Source of the DNA: Streptomyces sp. SCL15-4
Lineage (GTDB): Bacteria; Actinomycetota; Actinomycetes; Streptomycetales; Streptomycetaceae
Assembly: GCF_033366695.1 (NCBI RefSeq)
Contig: NZ_JAOBTQ010000001.1
Coordinates: 5,332,001-5,396,000 of the forward strand
Direction of reading: 5' to 3'
Length of the DNA stretch: 64,000 bases
Part shown: one piece after another, positions 17,505-26,037 of the stretch
Numbering within the stretch: position 1 is the first letter of the stretch
Layout of the letters: each line of letters begins with the position of its first letter
Notes under the pieces: model-generated
Told to the model about the DNA's origin: nothing
The model's database searches: none
The model's input: the letters and a program-made list of their open reading frames with translations, nothing else
Program-made: the position numbers and the translations under genes

Positions 17505-18224
17505 ATGGCAAGTGTGCTCGTGGTCGAGGACGACCAGTTCGTACGCTCGGCGCTCATCCGGCAGTTGACCGACGCCGCCCACACGGTGCGCAGCGTCGGC
17601 ACGGCACTGGAGGCGCTGCGCGAGGTCGCCCATTTCCGCTTCGACGTGGTCGTCCTGGACCTCGGACTGCCCGACCTGGACGGCTCCGAGGCCCTGAAGA
17701 TGCTCCGTGGCGTCACCGACGTGCCGGTCATCGTCGCCACCGCCCGGGACGACGAGACCGAGATCGTCCGGCTGCTCAACGCCGGGGCGGACGACTATCT
17801 GACCAAGCCGTTCTCCGTCGAGCACCTGTGCGCCCGGATGGCCGCCGTGCTGCGCCGGGCCCGCTCCGGCGGCGCGGAGGTGCCGCCCTCGTCCGTGCTC
17901 CGGGTCGGCGGCCTGACCGTCGACCCGCTGCGCCGCCAGGCCGGGCTGGACGGCGTCCGGCTCGACCTCACCCGCCGCGAGTTCGACCTGCTCGCCTTCC
18001 TCGCCGCCCGGCCCGGTGTCGTCGTGGCGCGCCGGGAACTCCTCGCCGAGGTCTGGCGGCAGTCCTACGGCGACGACCAGACCATCGACGTCCATCTGTC
18101 CTGGCTGCGCCGCAAGCTGGGCGAGACGGCCGCCCGCCCGCGCTATCTGCACACCCTCCGAGGCGTCGGCGTCAAACTCGAACCCCCCGCTTCCCACCCC
18201 TCCTCGGGCGGCGGGCCGCGATGA
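17505..18224 (+). CDS. OmpR-family response regulator
   Basis: 239-aa DNA-binding response regulator. The receiver domain (residues 1-118) has the acidic pocket VVEDD, phospho-acceptor D52 in VVLDLGLPDLDG and the conserved Lys in LTKPF. The C-terminal winged helix (about 130-232) has LTRREFDLLAFLA and VDVHLSWLRRKLG-type signatures. The ATG at 17505 follows a divergent promoter region. Its ATGA overlap with the kinase gene at 18221 shows translational coupling. The pair lies immediately upstream of a secreted chitinase-type gene on the same strand, so it may sense polysaccharide-derived signals, which is inference. Confidence 0.92.
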   Translation: MASVLVVEDDQFVRSALIRQLTDAAHTVRSVGTALEALREVAHFRFDVVVLDLGLPDLDGSEALKMLRGVTDVPVIVATARDDETEIVRLLNAGADDYLTKPFSVEHLCARMAAVLRRARSGGAEVPPSSVLRVGGLTVDPLRRQAGLDGVRLDLTRREFDLLAFLAARPGVVVARRELLAEVWRQSYGDDQTIDVHLSWLRRKLGETAARPRYLHTLRGVGVKLEPPASHPSSGGGPR

Positions 18225-19624
18225 GGTGGGCCCTGGTCAAGGTCTGTCTCGCGGTGACCACGATGGTCGTCGTCGCCTTCGCCGTCCCGCTCGGCCTGGT
18301 CGTCAAGGAGACGGCCCGCGACCGCGCCTTCTCCAACGCCGAGCGGGAGGCCGCCGCGGTCGCGCCCGCGCTGTCCATCACCACCGACCGGGACCAGCTG
18401 GAGCGGGTCGTGGCCTCGGCCGGGGCCGGCTCCCGGATGGCCGTCCACCTGCCCGCCGACGGCGGCCGGCCCGCGCTGGACCTGGGCCGGCGGCGCGCCG
18501 CCGCCCGGGACGTCCGGGCCGTGCGCCGACTCGGCCGCGCCTCCACCGCCGCCGTGCCCGGCGGCTCCACCCTGCTCCAGCCGGTCGCCCTCGGCTCCGG
18601 CGCGATCGCGGTGGTCGAGGTGTACGTCCCCGAGTCCGAGATGACCAACGGCGTCGGCACGGCCTGGGCGGTGCTCGCCGCCGTCGGCCTGGCGCTGATC
18701 GCCGGCTCGGTCGCCGTCGCCGACCGGCTCGGCGTGCGCATGGTGCGACCCGCGCGACGGCTGGTGGAGGGCGCGCGCGAGCTGGGCGAGGGCAAGCTGG
18801 GCGCCCGGGTGCCGGAGGACGGGCCGACCGAACTCAGGCTGGCCGCCAGCGCCTTCAACGCCATGGCCGACCAGGTCGTGCGGCTCCTCGCCAACGAACG
18901 CGAGCTGGCGGCCGACCTCTCGCACCGGCTGCGCACCCCGCTCACCGTGCTCCGGCTGAACGCGGCCTCCCTCGGCGGCGGACCCGCCGCCGAGCAGACC
19001 CGGGCCGCCGTCGCCCAGTTGGAGCGCGAGGTCGACACCATCATCCGCACCGCCCGGGAGGCCAAGCCGCAGACCGCCGCCCCCGGACCCGGCGCCGGCT
19101 GCGACGCGGCCGAAGTGGTGCGTGAACGCATGGAGTTCTGGTCCGCGCTGGCCGAGGACGAGGGCCGCAAGTGGCGGGTGGCCGGGGTGGACCGGCCGGT
19201 GCGCCTGCCCGTGGCCCGCGCCGACCTGGCCGCCGCCCTCGACGCCCTGCTCGGTAACGTCTTCCGGCACACCGCCGAGGGCACCGCCTTCGCGGTAGAC
19301 GTGCACAACGGCGAGGACGCGGTGATCGTGCTCGTCTCCGACGCGGGCCCCGGCATACCCGACCCGGAGGCGGCGATGGCCCGCGGCCGGGGCTCGGGAC
19401 ACACCGGCTCCACCGGACTCGGCCTGGACATCGTCCGCCGGCTCGCCGAGTCCACCGGCGGCGACGTACGCATCGGCGCCTCGGTGCTGGGCGGCACGGA
19501 GGTGCGGATCCGGTTCCAGCCGTCCGGAAGAGGGCCGGTGGGCCGAGGACCGCGGCGCGCCGTGCGCAGACGCCGGCCGGGCAGAAGGACCGTCGCCTTT
19601 AACCGTCCCCGATCCCTTCCTTAA
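18221..19624 (+). CDS. Membrane sensor histidine kinase
   Basis: 467-aa sensor kinase. TM1 is at about 7-28, an extracytoplasmic sensor of about 110 residues follows, TM2 is at about 147-167, then a HAMP linker, H-box with H235 in ADLSHRLRTPLTVL, N-box LLGNVFRHT, and G-boxes DAGPGIPD and STGLGLDIV. It is translationally coupled to the response regulator by a 4-bp ATGA overlap. The C-terminal 30 residues are unusually Arg-rich ([12 protein letters not shown]). The stop codon lies in a small inverted repeat preceding the chitinase-type gene. Confidence 0.92.
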   Translation: MRWALVKVCLAVTTMVVVAFAVPLGLVVKETARDRAFSNAEREAAAVAPALSITTDRDQLERVVASAGAGSRMAVHLPADGGRPALDLGRRRAAARDVRAVRRLGRASTAAVPGGSTLLQPVALGSGAIAVVEVYVPESEMTNGVGTAWAVLAAVGLALIAGSVAVADRLGVRMVRPARRLVEGARELGEGKLGARVPEDGPTELRLAASAFNAMADQVVRLLANERELAADLSHRLRTPLTVLRLNAASLGGGPAAEQTRAAVAQLEREVDTIIRTAREAKPQTAAPGPGAGCDAAEVVRERMEFWSALAEDEGRKWRVAGVDRPVRLPVARADLAAALDALLGNVFRHTAEGTAFAVDVHNGEDAVIVLVSDAGPGIPDPEAAMARGRGSGHTGSTGLGLDIVRRLAESTGGDVRIGASVLGGTEVRIRFQPSGRGPVGRGPRRAVRRRRPGRRTVAFNRPRSLP

Positions 19625-19638
19625 GCGCACCCTAAGGA
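19618..19638. promoter_or_regulatory. Short inverted repeat between kinase and GH18 genes
   Basis: TCCTTA at 19618-19623 and TAAGGA at 19633-19638 are perfect inverted copies with a 9-nt spacer, overlapping the kinase stop and about 100 bp before the secreted GH18 gene. It may be an operator or a weak hairpin. Confidence 0.3.
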
Positions 19639-19734
19639 CCGCGGCGCAAGCCCCGAACAGGCGGTTTGTCCCTTCCCGGCTCGCTAGCGTGCTGCCGCAC
19701 CCCACCCCCGTGAACAGCGAAGGCAGGCACGCGC

Positions 19735-21180
19735 ATGAGCACGCACCGGCGCAGGATCAGTGGCAGGAACAAGGCGATAGGCGGCCTGCTGGCCGCGGCC
19801 GTGATCGGCGGCGGCGCGGTCCTGCTCACCGGCACCGCCAGCGCGGCCGGGGTGAACGCCGCGTACACCAGGACCAGCGACTGGTCCACGGGCTACACCG
19901 CCCAGTACGTCGTCACCAACACCACCGGGCAGACCGAGAAGACCTGGACGCTGGAGTTCGACCTGACCGCGGGCGCCACGCTCTCCTCCCTCTGGAACGG
20001 CGAGTCGAGCGTCAGCGGCCGGCACGTCACCGTGAAGCCGGCCGCCTGGGACACCACCGGGCTGGCCCCGGGCAAGTCGGTGACCGTCGGCTTCGTGGTC
20101 AACGGCGGCGGCGACCCCACCGGCTGCCGCATCGACGGAGCCCAGTGCGCCGCGGACGGCGGCGCCACCCCCGAGCCCAGCGGCCGTCCCACCCAGACCA
20201 CCCCGGCCCCCACCCCCACCAAGACGAGCACGCCCACCCAGACCCCCGCCCCCACCCCCACCCAGAGCACCGGCACCGGCACCGCCGACACCGCCGGCTT
20301 CGCGCCCTACGTCGACACCTCCCTCTACCCGGCCTTCGACCTGCTCGGCGCGGCCGACGCCACCGGGGTGAAGAACTACAACCTCGCCTTCGTCACCGAC
20401 GGCGGCGGCTGCACCCCGAAGTGGGGCGGGGTCACGGACCTGACCGCGGACGCCGTGGCCGCGCAGATCGGCGCGCTGCGCGCCAAGGGCGGTGACGTCC
20501 GGGTCTCCTTCGGCGGTGCCTCCGGCTCCGAGCTGGCCACCACCTGCTCCTCCGCGGACGCGCTCGCGACGGCGTACGGCAAGGCGGTCGACGCGTTCAA
20601 GCTGACCAAGGTGGACTTCGACGTCGAGGGCGGCGCGCTGCCCGACAAGGCGGCCAACACCCGCCGCGCCCAGGCCGTCGCCAAGCTCCAGGCGCGCCAT
20701 CCCGGCCTGGACGTCTCCTTCACCCTCCCGGTGATGCCCGAGGGCCTCACCCAGGACGGCGTCGGCCTCCTCGCCGACGCCAAGGCCAACGGCGTGAAGA
20801 TCACCACCGTCAACATCATGGCGATGGACTACGGCGCCTCGTACAGCGGTGACATGGGCGGTTACGCCGAGCAGGCCGCGACCGCCACCCAGGCCCAGGT
20901 CAAGAGCGTGCTCGGGCTGTCCGACGCCGCCGCCTGGAAGGCCGTCGCCGTCACCCCGATGATCGGCGTCAACGACGTCTCCTCCGAGGTGTTCAAGGTC
21001 GAGGACGCCACCCAGCTGGTGGACTTCGCCAAGGCCAAGGGCCTCGGCTGGCTGTCCATGTGGTCCGCGACCCGGGACAAGAGCTGCGCGGGCGGCCCCA
21101 AGCCCTCCGCCGACCCCGTGTGCAGCTCCCTCACCCAGGACCCCTACGCCTTCTCGAAGGCGTTCGGCGCCTACAGGTGA
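19735..21180 (+). CDS. Secreted CBM2-GH18 chitinase-type protein
   Basis: 481-aa secreted glycoside hydrolase. The signal peptide ends near TASAAGVN (about residue 42). The CBM2 carbohydrate-binding module (about 43-140) has paired cysteines near its end. A Thr/Pro-rich linker (about 143-182) leads to a GH18-type barrel. The catalytic strand reads LTKVDFDVEGG, retaining the last two Asp and the Glu acid of DxxDxDxE while the first Asp is Thr. Other GH18 segments are VRVSFGGASG and IMAMDYGA. It likely binds and cleaves chitin or related N-acetylglucosamine polymers outside the cell. It is directly downstream of the two-component pair. Confidence 0.88.
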   Translation: MSTHRRRISGRNKAIGGLLAAAVIGGGAVLLTGTASAAGVNAAYTRTSDWSTGYTAQYVVTNTTGQTEKTWTLEFDLTAGATLSSLWNGESSVSGRHVTVKPAAWDTTGLAPGKSVTVGFVVNGGGDPTGCRIDGAQCAADGGATPEPSGRPTQTTPAPTPTKTSTPTQTPAPTPTQSTGTGTADTAGFAPYVDTSLYPAFDLLGAADATGVKNYNLAFVTDGGGCTPKWGGVTDLTADAVAAQIGALRAKGGDVRVSFGGASGSELATTCSSADALATAYGKAVDAFKLTKVDFDVEGGALPDKAANTRRAQAVAKLQARHPGLDVSFTLPVMPEGLTQDGVGLLADAKANGVKITTVNIMAMDYGASYSGDMGGYAEQAATATQAQVKSVLGLSDAAAWKAVAVTPMIGVNDVSSEVFKVEDATQLVDFAKAKGLGWLSMWSATRDKSCAGGPKPSADPVCSSLTQDPYAFSKAFGAYR

Positions 21181-21245
21181 CCCGACCCGTCACGCGGAAC
21201 CCGGGCCCAGGCCCGGACATCCGGCGCTCCCACCGGGAATGACGA

Positions 21246-21281
21246 AGGGCGCGGCCCACCCCCCACGACAGGCCGCGCCCT
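21246..21281. terminator. Bidirectional terminator, 11-bp GC stem
   Basis: AGGGCGCGGCC at 21246-21256 pairs with GGCCGCGCCCT at 21271-21281 around a 14-nt loop, between the convergent GH18 and GH1 genes. Confidence 0.75.
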
Positions 21282-21286
21282 CCGGG

Positions 21287-22711
21287 CTAGACGGCCGGCA
21301 CCGGCGGCAGCGCTCCCGTGCGGGCCGCCTCGCCGTACCAGTGGGCGCTGGACTTCGGCGTCCGCTCCAGCGTCGCGTAGTCCACGTAGACCGCGCCGAA
21401 CCGCTTGCCGTAGCCGTACGCCCACTCGAAGTTGTCCATCAGGGACCACAGGTAGTAGCCGCGCACATCGGCGCCGTCGGCCAGGGCGCGGCGCACCTCC
21501 GACAGATGGCCGTGCAGATAGGCGATGCGCTCGGGATCGTGCACCCGGCCGTCCGGGTCGGGCTTGTCGTCGTAGGCCGCGCCGTTCTCGGTGATGTACA
21601 GCGGCAGGCCCGGCGCCTCGCGCGTGTAGCGCATGATCAGGTCGTACAGGCCCGTCGGATCGATGGTCCAGCCCATCTCCGTGCGCTCGCCCGGCGTCTG
21701 GTGGAACAGGATGTCGTCGGCGCACGGCCAGGGGGAGTGCTCGCTGGAGCCGTGGCCGTCCGGGCGGGGGCCCTTGATCTCGCCGGGCGCGGCGGAGACC
21801 AGCGCCGGTGTGTAGTAGTTCAGGCCCAGCGCGTCCAGCGGCGCGTTGATCGTGCGCAGGTCGGTGTCCAGGACGTGACTCCAGTCCGTCACCGAGCGCG
21901 TGGCCTGAAGCAGCGACTCCGGGTACGCACCGTGCAGCATCGGACCGTGGAAGACCCCGTTGGCCAGATCGTCGATGCGGCGGGCGGCGGCCAGGTCGGC
22001 CGGGTCCTGGCTGAGCGGGCGCACCACCGAGGAGTTGAGGCTGATCCCGATCCGGTTGCCGGCCGGCATCGCCGCCCGCAGCGCCGACACGGCCAGTCCG
22101 TGCCCGAGGTTCAGATGGTGCGCGGCGCGCAGGGAGGCCGCCGGGTCGGTACGGCCGGGCGCGTGCACCCCGGAGCCGTAGCCCAGGAAGGCGCTGCACC
22201 AGGGCTCGTTGAGGGTGATCCACTGCTCCACCCGGTCGCCCAGCGCCTCACCGACCAGCCGCGCGTACTCGGCGAAGCGGAACGCGGTGTCCCGCTCCGG
22301 CCAGCCGCCCGCGTCCTCCAGCTCCTGCGGGAGGTCCCAGTGGTAGAGCGTGAGCGCCGGCTTGATGCCGTGCTCCAGCAGCTCGTCCACCAGCCGGCGG
22401 TAGAAGTCCAGGCCGCGCTGGACCGCCGGACCCCGGCCCGTCGGCTGCACCCGGGGCCAGGACACGGAGAAGCGGTACGCGGTCAGGCCCAGCTCCGCCA
22501 TCAGCGCCACGTCGTCGCGGTAGCGGTGATAGTGGTCGACCGCGATGTCCCCGGTCTCGCCGCCGGCCGTGCGGCCCGGTGTGTGGCTGAAGGTGTCCCA
22601 GATCGACGGGGTGCGGCCGTCCTCCCCCACCGCCCCCTCGATCTGGTACGCCGAGGTCGCGGCGCCCCAGAGGAAGGCGGGCGGAAAGGTCTTCGTCATC
22701 GGTTCGGGCAT
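21287..22711 (-). CDS. GH1 beta-glucosidase, second copy
   Basis: 474-aa cytoplasmic family-1 glycoside hydrolase, expected to split cellobiose or other beta-glucosides into glucose. The acid/base is in WITLNEPW and the nucleophile in [11 protein letters not shown]; the substrate-binding N-terminus is [13 protein letters not shown] and the C-terminus has [15 protein letters not shown]. It has no signal peptide. It is closely similar along its whole length to the bglC product at 28381, so the two are paralogues. A perfect CebR-type operator lies 38 bp upstream of the ATG at 22711, and a LacI gene precedes it on the same strand, so cellobiose induction is expected. Confidence 0.93.
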   Translation of the reverse strand: MPEPMTKTFPPAFLWGAATSAYQIEGAVGEDGRTPSIWDTFSHTPGRTAGGETGDIAVDHYHRYRDDVALMAELGLTAYRFSVSWPRVQPTGRGPAVQRGLDFYRRLVDELLEHGIKPALTLYHWDLPQELEDAGGWPERDTAFRFAEYARLVGEALGDRVEQWITLNEPWCSAFLGYGSGVHAPGRTDPAASLRAAHHLNLGHGLAVSALRAAMPAGNRIGISLNSSVVRPLSQDPADLAAARRIDDLANGVFHGPMLHGAYPESLLQATRSVTDWSHVLDTDLRTINAPLDALGLNYYTPALVSAAPGEIKGPRPDGHGSSEHSPWPCADDILFHQTPGERTEMGWTIDPTGLYDLIMRYTREAPGLPLYITENGAAYDDKPDPDGRVHDPERIAYLHGHLSEVRRALADGADVRGYYLWSLMDNFEWAYGYGKRFGAVYVDYATLERTPKSSAHWYGEAARTGALPPVPAV

Positions 22712-22748
22712 GGAGGCTCTCCCAGGGGTCGAGTGCCTGCATTATGCA

Positions 22749-22762
22749 TGGGAGCGCTCCCA
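22749..22762. promoter_or_regulatory. CebR operator, perfect 14-bp palindrome
   Basis: TGGGAGCGCTCCCA is the established CebR box. It lies between the LacI gene ending at 22846 and the GH1 start at 22711, placing this beta-glucosidase under CebR-type control. Confidence 0.88.
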
Positions 22763-22845
22763 CGATGGAAGGGGGACGGGCGACGGGGTGTCGGGAAAGG
22801 GGGGCGTGCGGTGGCGTGCCGGGGCGTGCGGAGTGCGCACCTGCG

Positions 22846-23895
22846 TCAGGCCGACTCCCGCACCACCAGCTCGGTCGGCAGCACCACCCCGCGCCGGCAC
22901 ATGCCGTGCTGGGCGATCTCCTCCAGCAGCAGGGTCGCCATCGTGCGGCCCATCTCCGCCAGCGGCTGGCGGACGCTGGTCAGCGGCGGGTCGATGTGCC
23001 GGGCCACGATGGAGTCGTCGAAGCCGACCAGCGCCACGTCTCCCGGGATCCGGCGGCCCGCCGCGCGCAGTTCCTGCACCGCGCCCGAGGCCATCACGTC
23101 CGAGGCCGCGAACACGGCATCGAGGTCCGGGCGCCGGCGCAGCAGTTCCCGCATGGCCGCGCGTCCGCCCTGCTCGGTGAAGTCACCGGCCGCCACCAGC
23201 TCCTGCGTGACGGCGACCCCGGCGTCCCGCAGCGCGTCCCGGTAGCCGTCGAGCCGGGCCCGCGCCGCGTCCATGTCCAGCGGGCCGGTGATGGTGGCGA
23301 CGGTCCGCCGGCCGCCCGCGAGCAGGTGCCGCACGGCGAGCCGGGCCCCGCCCCGGTTGTCCGCGCGGACATGGCCGAGCCGCTCCGTCTCGCCCCGGCG
23401 TCCGGCCAGCACGGTCGGCACGGCCAGCTCCGCGAGCCGGTCGGGCAGGGTGTCCTCGGCGTGCACCGCCATCAGCAGCACGCCGTCCACCCGTTGCGCG
23501 GCCAGATAGCCGGCCAGCCGGCCGTACTCGGTCTCGTCGCCCGTGAGGACCAGCAGCAACTGCAGCCCCGCGCTGGAGAGTCCGGCGGACACGCCCAGGA
23601 TGATCTCCGAGAAGTACGGCTCGGCGAAGAGCCGGCTCTCGGCGTCGGGCACGACCAGCGCGACCGAGTCCGTGCGGCGGGTGGCCAGGGAGCGGGCGGC
23701 GCGGTTGGGGACGTAGCCGAGTTCCGCGATCGCCCGCTCGACGGCCGCCCGGGAGTGGTCGCTGACCTTGGGGGAGCCGTTGATGACCCGGGAGACCGTG
23801 CCGCGCCCCACGCCGGCCCGGGCGGCCACGGCGTTCAGGGTCGGTCGCCGGACGTCCGCCGTCCGGTACGGCTGCGGCTGTTCGGCAGGACTCAT
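22846..23895 (-). CDS. LacI-family regulator divergent from cebE
   Basis: 349-aa sugar-responsive repressor. The N-terminal HTH reads LNAVAARAGVGRGTVSRVIN, followed by the hinge KVSDHSRAAVERAIAEL and a periplasmic-binding-type effector domain ending with LPTELVVRESA. It is similar over its whole length to the LacI protein at 29947. Its position, divergent from cebEFG-bglC, is the one held by cebR in S. griseus and S. scabies, whereas the 29947 copy sits next to ornA. Which protein is the true cellobiose repressor cannot be decided from sequence alone; they may share operators. Downstream on the same strand is a beta-glucosidase with a perfect CebR box. Confidence 0.88.
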   Translation of the reverse strand: MSPAEQPQPYRTADVRRPTLNAVAARAGVGRGTVSRVINGSPKVSDHSRAAVERAIAELGYVPNRAARSLATRRTDSVALVVPDAESRLFAEPYFSEIILGVSAGLSSAGLQLLLVLTGDETEYGRLAGYLAAQRVDGVLLMAVHAEDTLPDRLAELAVPTVLAGRRGETERLGHVRADNRGGARLAVRHLLAGGRRTVATITGPLDMDAARARLDGYRDALRDAGVAVTQELVAAGDFTEQGGRAAMRELLRRRPDLDAVFAASDVMASGAVQELRAAGRRIPGDVALVGFDDSIVARHIDPPLTSVRQPLAEMGRTMATLLLEEIAQHGMCRRGVVLPTELVVRESA

Positions 23896-24120
23896 CGTTC
23901 ACCTTCCGGCGGTCCGGGGGAGGGGCGCTTCATTCTGGCCCAGGAATTCCGGCGGCCGTCCCACGCCGGCGGGCGGATGTCCGGAAGGAGGGATTGACCC
24001 GCCGGTGACCTGGATCGACGCTGGACCGGACAGCCGGACGGCGGGCCCGTCGCGCCAGGCGGGGCGACACGTTCCCGTGACGTGCGGAACACGCTTGCGC
24101 AACAACGCCGACTTCAAGTC

Positions 24121-24149
24121 TTGACACCCGGCCCGCCACCAACGAGTCT
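24121..24149 (+). promoter_or_regulatory. Predicted cebE promoter
   Basis: Perfect -35 hexamer TTGACA at 24121-24126, then 17 nt and GAGTCT at 24144-24149 as a weak -10. The CebR-type box starts about 15 bp downstream, a position suited to repression. Confidence 0.5.
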
Positions 24150-24163
24150 TCCGGCATGCCGCG

Positions 24164-24177
24164 TGGGAGCGGTCCCA
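24164..24177. promoter_or_regulatory. CebR operator upstream of cebE
   Basis: TGGGAGCGGTCCCA differs from the canonical CebR box at one central base. It lies just downstream of the predicted promoter and 209 bp before the cebE start, so binding would block initiation or early elongation. Confidence 0.82.
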
Positions 24178-24386
24178 CGGGGTGACCGGGGCTCTCTTCC
24201 GTTCGGACAAAACCACCCATGGCCTTCCCCTCTGACCTGCATGGCACAGCGTTGACCAGCACCTTTCCACCGCACACCGCGTGCTGTTGGCTAGCCGCTG
24301 CTCACACCGAGAGGGCAGGTTGGGACCGCCCGGCCCGGCGGTCCGAATCCTGAGGTCCCGTTCCCACTGGAACAAGGAGTAGTGGA

Positions 24387-25709
24387 ATGCGCATCACCCG
24401 TACCGGCGGTGGTCACGGCCGCAGAGCAGCGGTCGTGGCCACGACGGCCCTGACCGCCTCCGCCCTGCTGCTGACCGGCTGCAGCAGCGACGACGGCGAG
24501 TCGGGGGACACGGACGCCAACGGCAACATCACCCTCACGGTGGCCGACTACGGACAGTTCGGCTACAAGGAAGCCAAGCTGTTCGAGAAGTACCACGAGC
24601 TGCACCCGAACATCACGGTCAAGGAAGAGACCACCGCCAGCGAGCAGGACTACTACCCGAAGCTCCTTCAGCAGCTGAACACGGGCAGCGGCCTGGCGGA
24701 CGTCACCGGCATCGAGGTCGGGCGCATCAAGGAGGTCGTCGACACCCAGGCGGCCAAGTTCACCGACCTCAGCAAGACGATCAACGTCGCCGACTGGGTG
24801 TCCTGGAAGGCGAAGCAGGCCACCGCCAAGGACGGCACGGTGATCGGCGCCGGCACCGACATCGGCCCGATGTCCCTGTGCTACCGCAAGGACCTCTTCG
24901 AGAAGGCGGGCCTGCCCACCGACCGCGCGGCCGTCGCCAAGGCCGTCGCCGGCGGCTGGGAGGACTACCTCAAGCTCGGCGAGCAGTACAAGAAGAAGGC
25001 GCCGTCCGGCACGTACTTCATGGACTCCGCCTCCGCGATGTACAACGCGGTCGTCTCCTCCTCCGGCAAGCAGTACTACGACGCCGACGGCAAGGCCGTC
25101 TACAAGGACAGCCCGTCCGTCCAGCAGGGCTGGAACCTGGCCGCGGAGGCCGCCGACAAGAAGCTCAGCCAGGGCCTGCCGCAGTTCACCGACGCCTGGT
25201 TCGCGGCGCTGCGCAAGGGCAGCGTGGCCACCGTGGCCTGCCCCGCCTGGATGTCCACCCAGATCGTCACCTACTCCGGTGACAGCTACAAGGGCAAGTG
25301 GGACATCTCCCGCGCGCCCGGTTCCACGGCGGCCAACTGGGGCGGCTCCTTCCTGACCGTTCCCAAGAGCGGCAAGCATGTCAAGGAGGCGAGCGAGCTG
25401 GTCAAGTGGCTGACCGCCCCGGAGCAGCAGGCCGCGGTGTTCAAGGCCGCCGGCATCTTCCCGTCGAACCAGAAGGCATACGAACTGCCGGACGTGAAGA
25501 ACGCCAAGCTCCCGTACTTCAGTGACGCCCCCATCGGCGAGATCTACGCCGGAGAGGCCAAGACCATCCCCGAGGCGGTGCTCGGCCCGAAGGACGGCGT
25601 GATCAAGGACACGATCTCCACCCAGATCAACAACATGGAGCAGCGGGGCACCAAGCCCGACGACGCCTGGAAGGCCGCGACCGAGACGCTGGACAAGGCG
25701 CTCGGCTGA
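24387..25709 (+). CDS. cebE: Cellobiose ABC transporter substrate-binding lipoprotein CebE
   Basis: 440-aa extracellular sugar-binding lipoprotein of the family-1 solute-binding class. The lipobox LLTGC with acylated Cys at about residue 31 follows a basic N-terminus. The mature protein starts with an acidic linker and has typical solute-binding segments (YHELHPNITVKEE, GTDIGPMSLCYRKDLFEKAG, WGGSFLTVPK). It delivers cellobiose/cello-oligosaccharides to CebFG; energy normally comes from the shared ATPase MsiK, which is not in this window. The ATG at 24387 follows ACAAGGAG. It is controlled by the CebR-type box upstream. A strong hairpin directly follows the stop. Confidence 0.9.
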   Translation: MRITRTGGGHGRRAAVVATTALTASALLLTGCSSDDGESGDTDANGNITLTVADYGQFGYKEAKLFEKYHELHPNITVKEETTASEQDYYPKLLQQLNTGSGLADVTGIEVGRIKEVVDTQAAKFTDLSKTINVADWVSWKAKQATAKDGTVIGAGTDIGPMSLCYRKDLFEKAGLPTDRAAVAKAVAGGWEDYLKLGEQYKKKAPSGTYFMDSASAMYNAVVSSSGKQYYDADGKAVYKDSPSVQQGWNLAAEAADKKLSQGLPQFTDAWFAALRKGSVATVACPAWMSTQIVTYSGDSYKGKWDISRAPGSTAANWGGSFLTVPKSGKHVKEASELVKWLTAPEQQAAVFKAAGIFPSNQKAYELPDVKNAKLPYFSDAPIGEIYAGEAKTIPEAVLGPKDGVIKDTISTQINNMEQRGTKPDDAWKAATETLDKALG

Positions 25710-26037
25710 CCGGCCCGGGTGCGGGCGGCCCTCCGGCCGTCCGCACCCCGCCCGCACCAGGCCCCCCGTCCCCGCCGCCGGACAGCGCAGACCGGCGCGC
25801 GGCACGGGGACCGAAGGCCCGTGCGGGTGAGCGCCCGACGACGTGGAGCGGTGCCCGGCACAGGGCGCCGCCGCGGCGTCACCGGCGGGGACCGGCGGCC
25901 GACGGCCGGGCTCCGCCTCACACGCACGTCAGGCCGCGGCACGGGTCGTTCGCCACCGTACCGATCCGCGCGGGGAGCGGCGGACCGGCCCCGGACCCGC
26001 CCCCACCGGCCGAAACCTTCAGGGAAGGACTCCCTCC
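25710..26037. other. Long cebE-cebF spacer
   Basis: 328 bp inside the operon, very GC-rich, with no supported gene. Apart from the hairpin at its left end, only the cebF ribosome site (GGGAAGGA) was recognised. Confidence 0.6.
25717..25748 (+). terminator. Attenuator/stabilising hairpin after cebE
   Basis: A 14-bp stem (one G-T pair) with a CTCC tetraloop starts 8 bp after the cebE stop and has no T-run. In operons encoding binding-protein transporters such hairpins keep the binding-protein mRNA more abundant than permease mRNA. That role is inferred here. Confidence 0.65.

Larger units (their letters stand above)
23896..24386. other. Divergent regulatory region between lacI and cebE
   Basis: 491 bp with no supported gene. 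It holds a TTGACA promoter and CebR box for cebE and a long leader of about 210 nt before the cebE start. TTGCGCAA at 24095-24102 is a short LacI-type palindrome and GACTTCAAGTC at 24110-24120 a second small palindrome; either could be an operator for the divergent lacI promoter, which is speculative. Confidence 0.6.

Noticed and set aside
24095..24120. Additional operators TTGCGCAA and GACTTCAAGTC for the divergent lacI
   Set aside because: The arms are too short to separate from chance; kept only as a note on the intergenic region.
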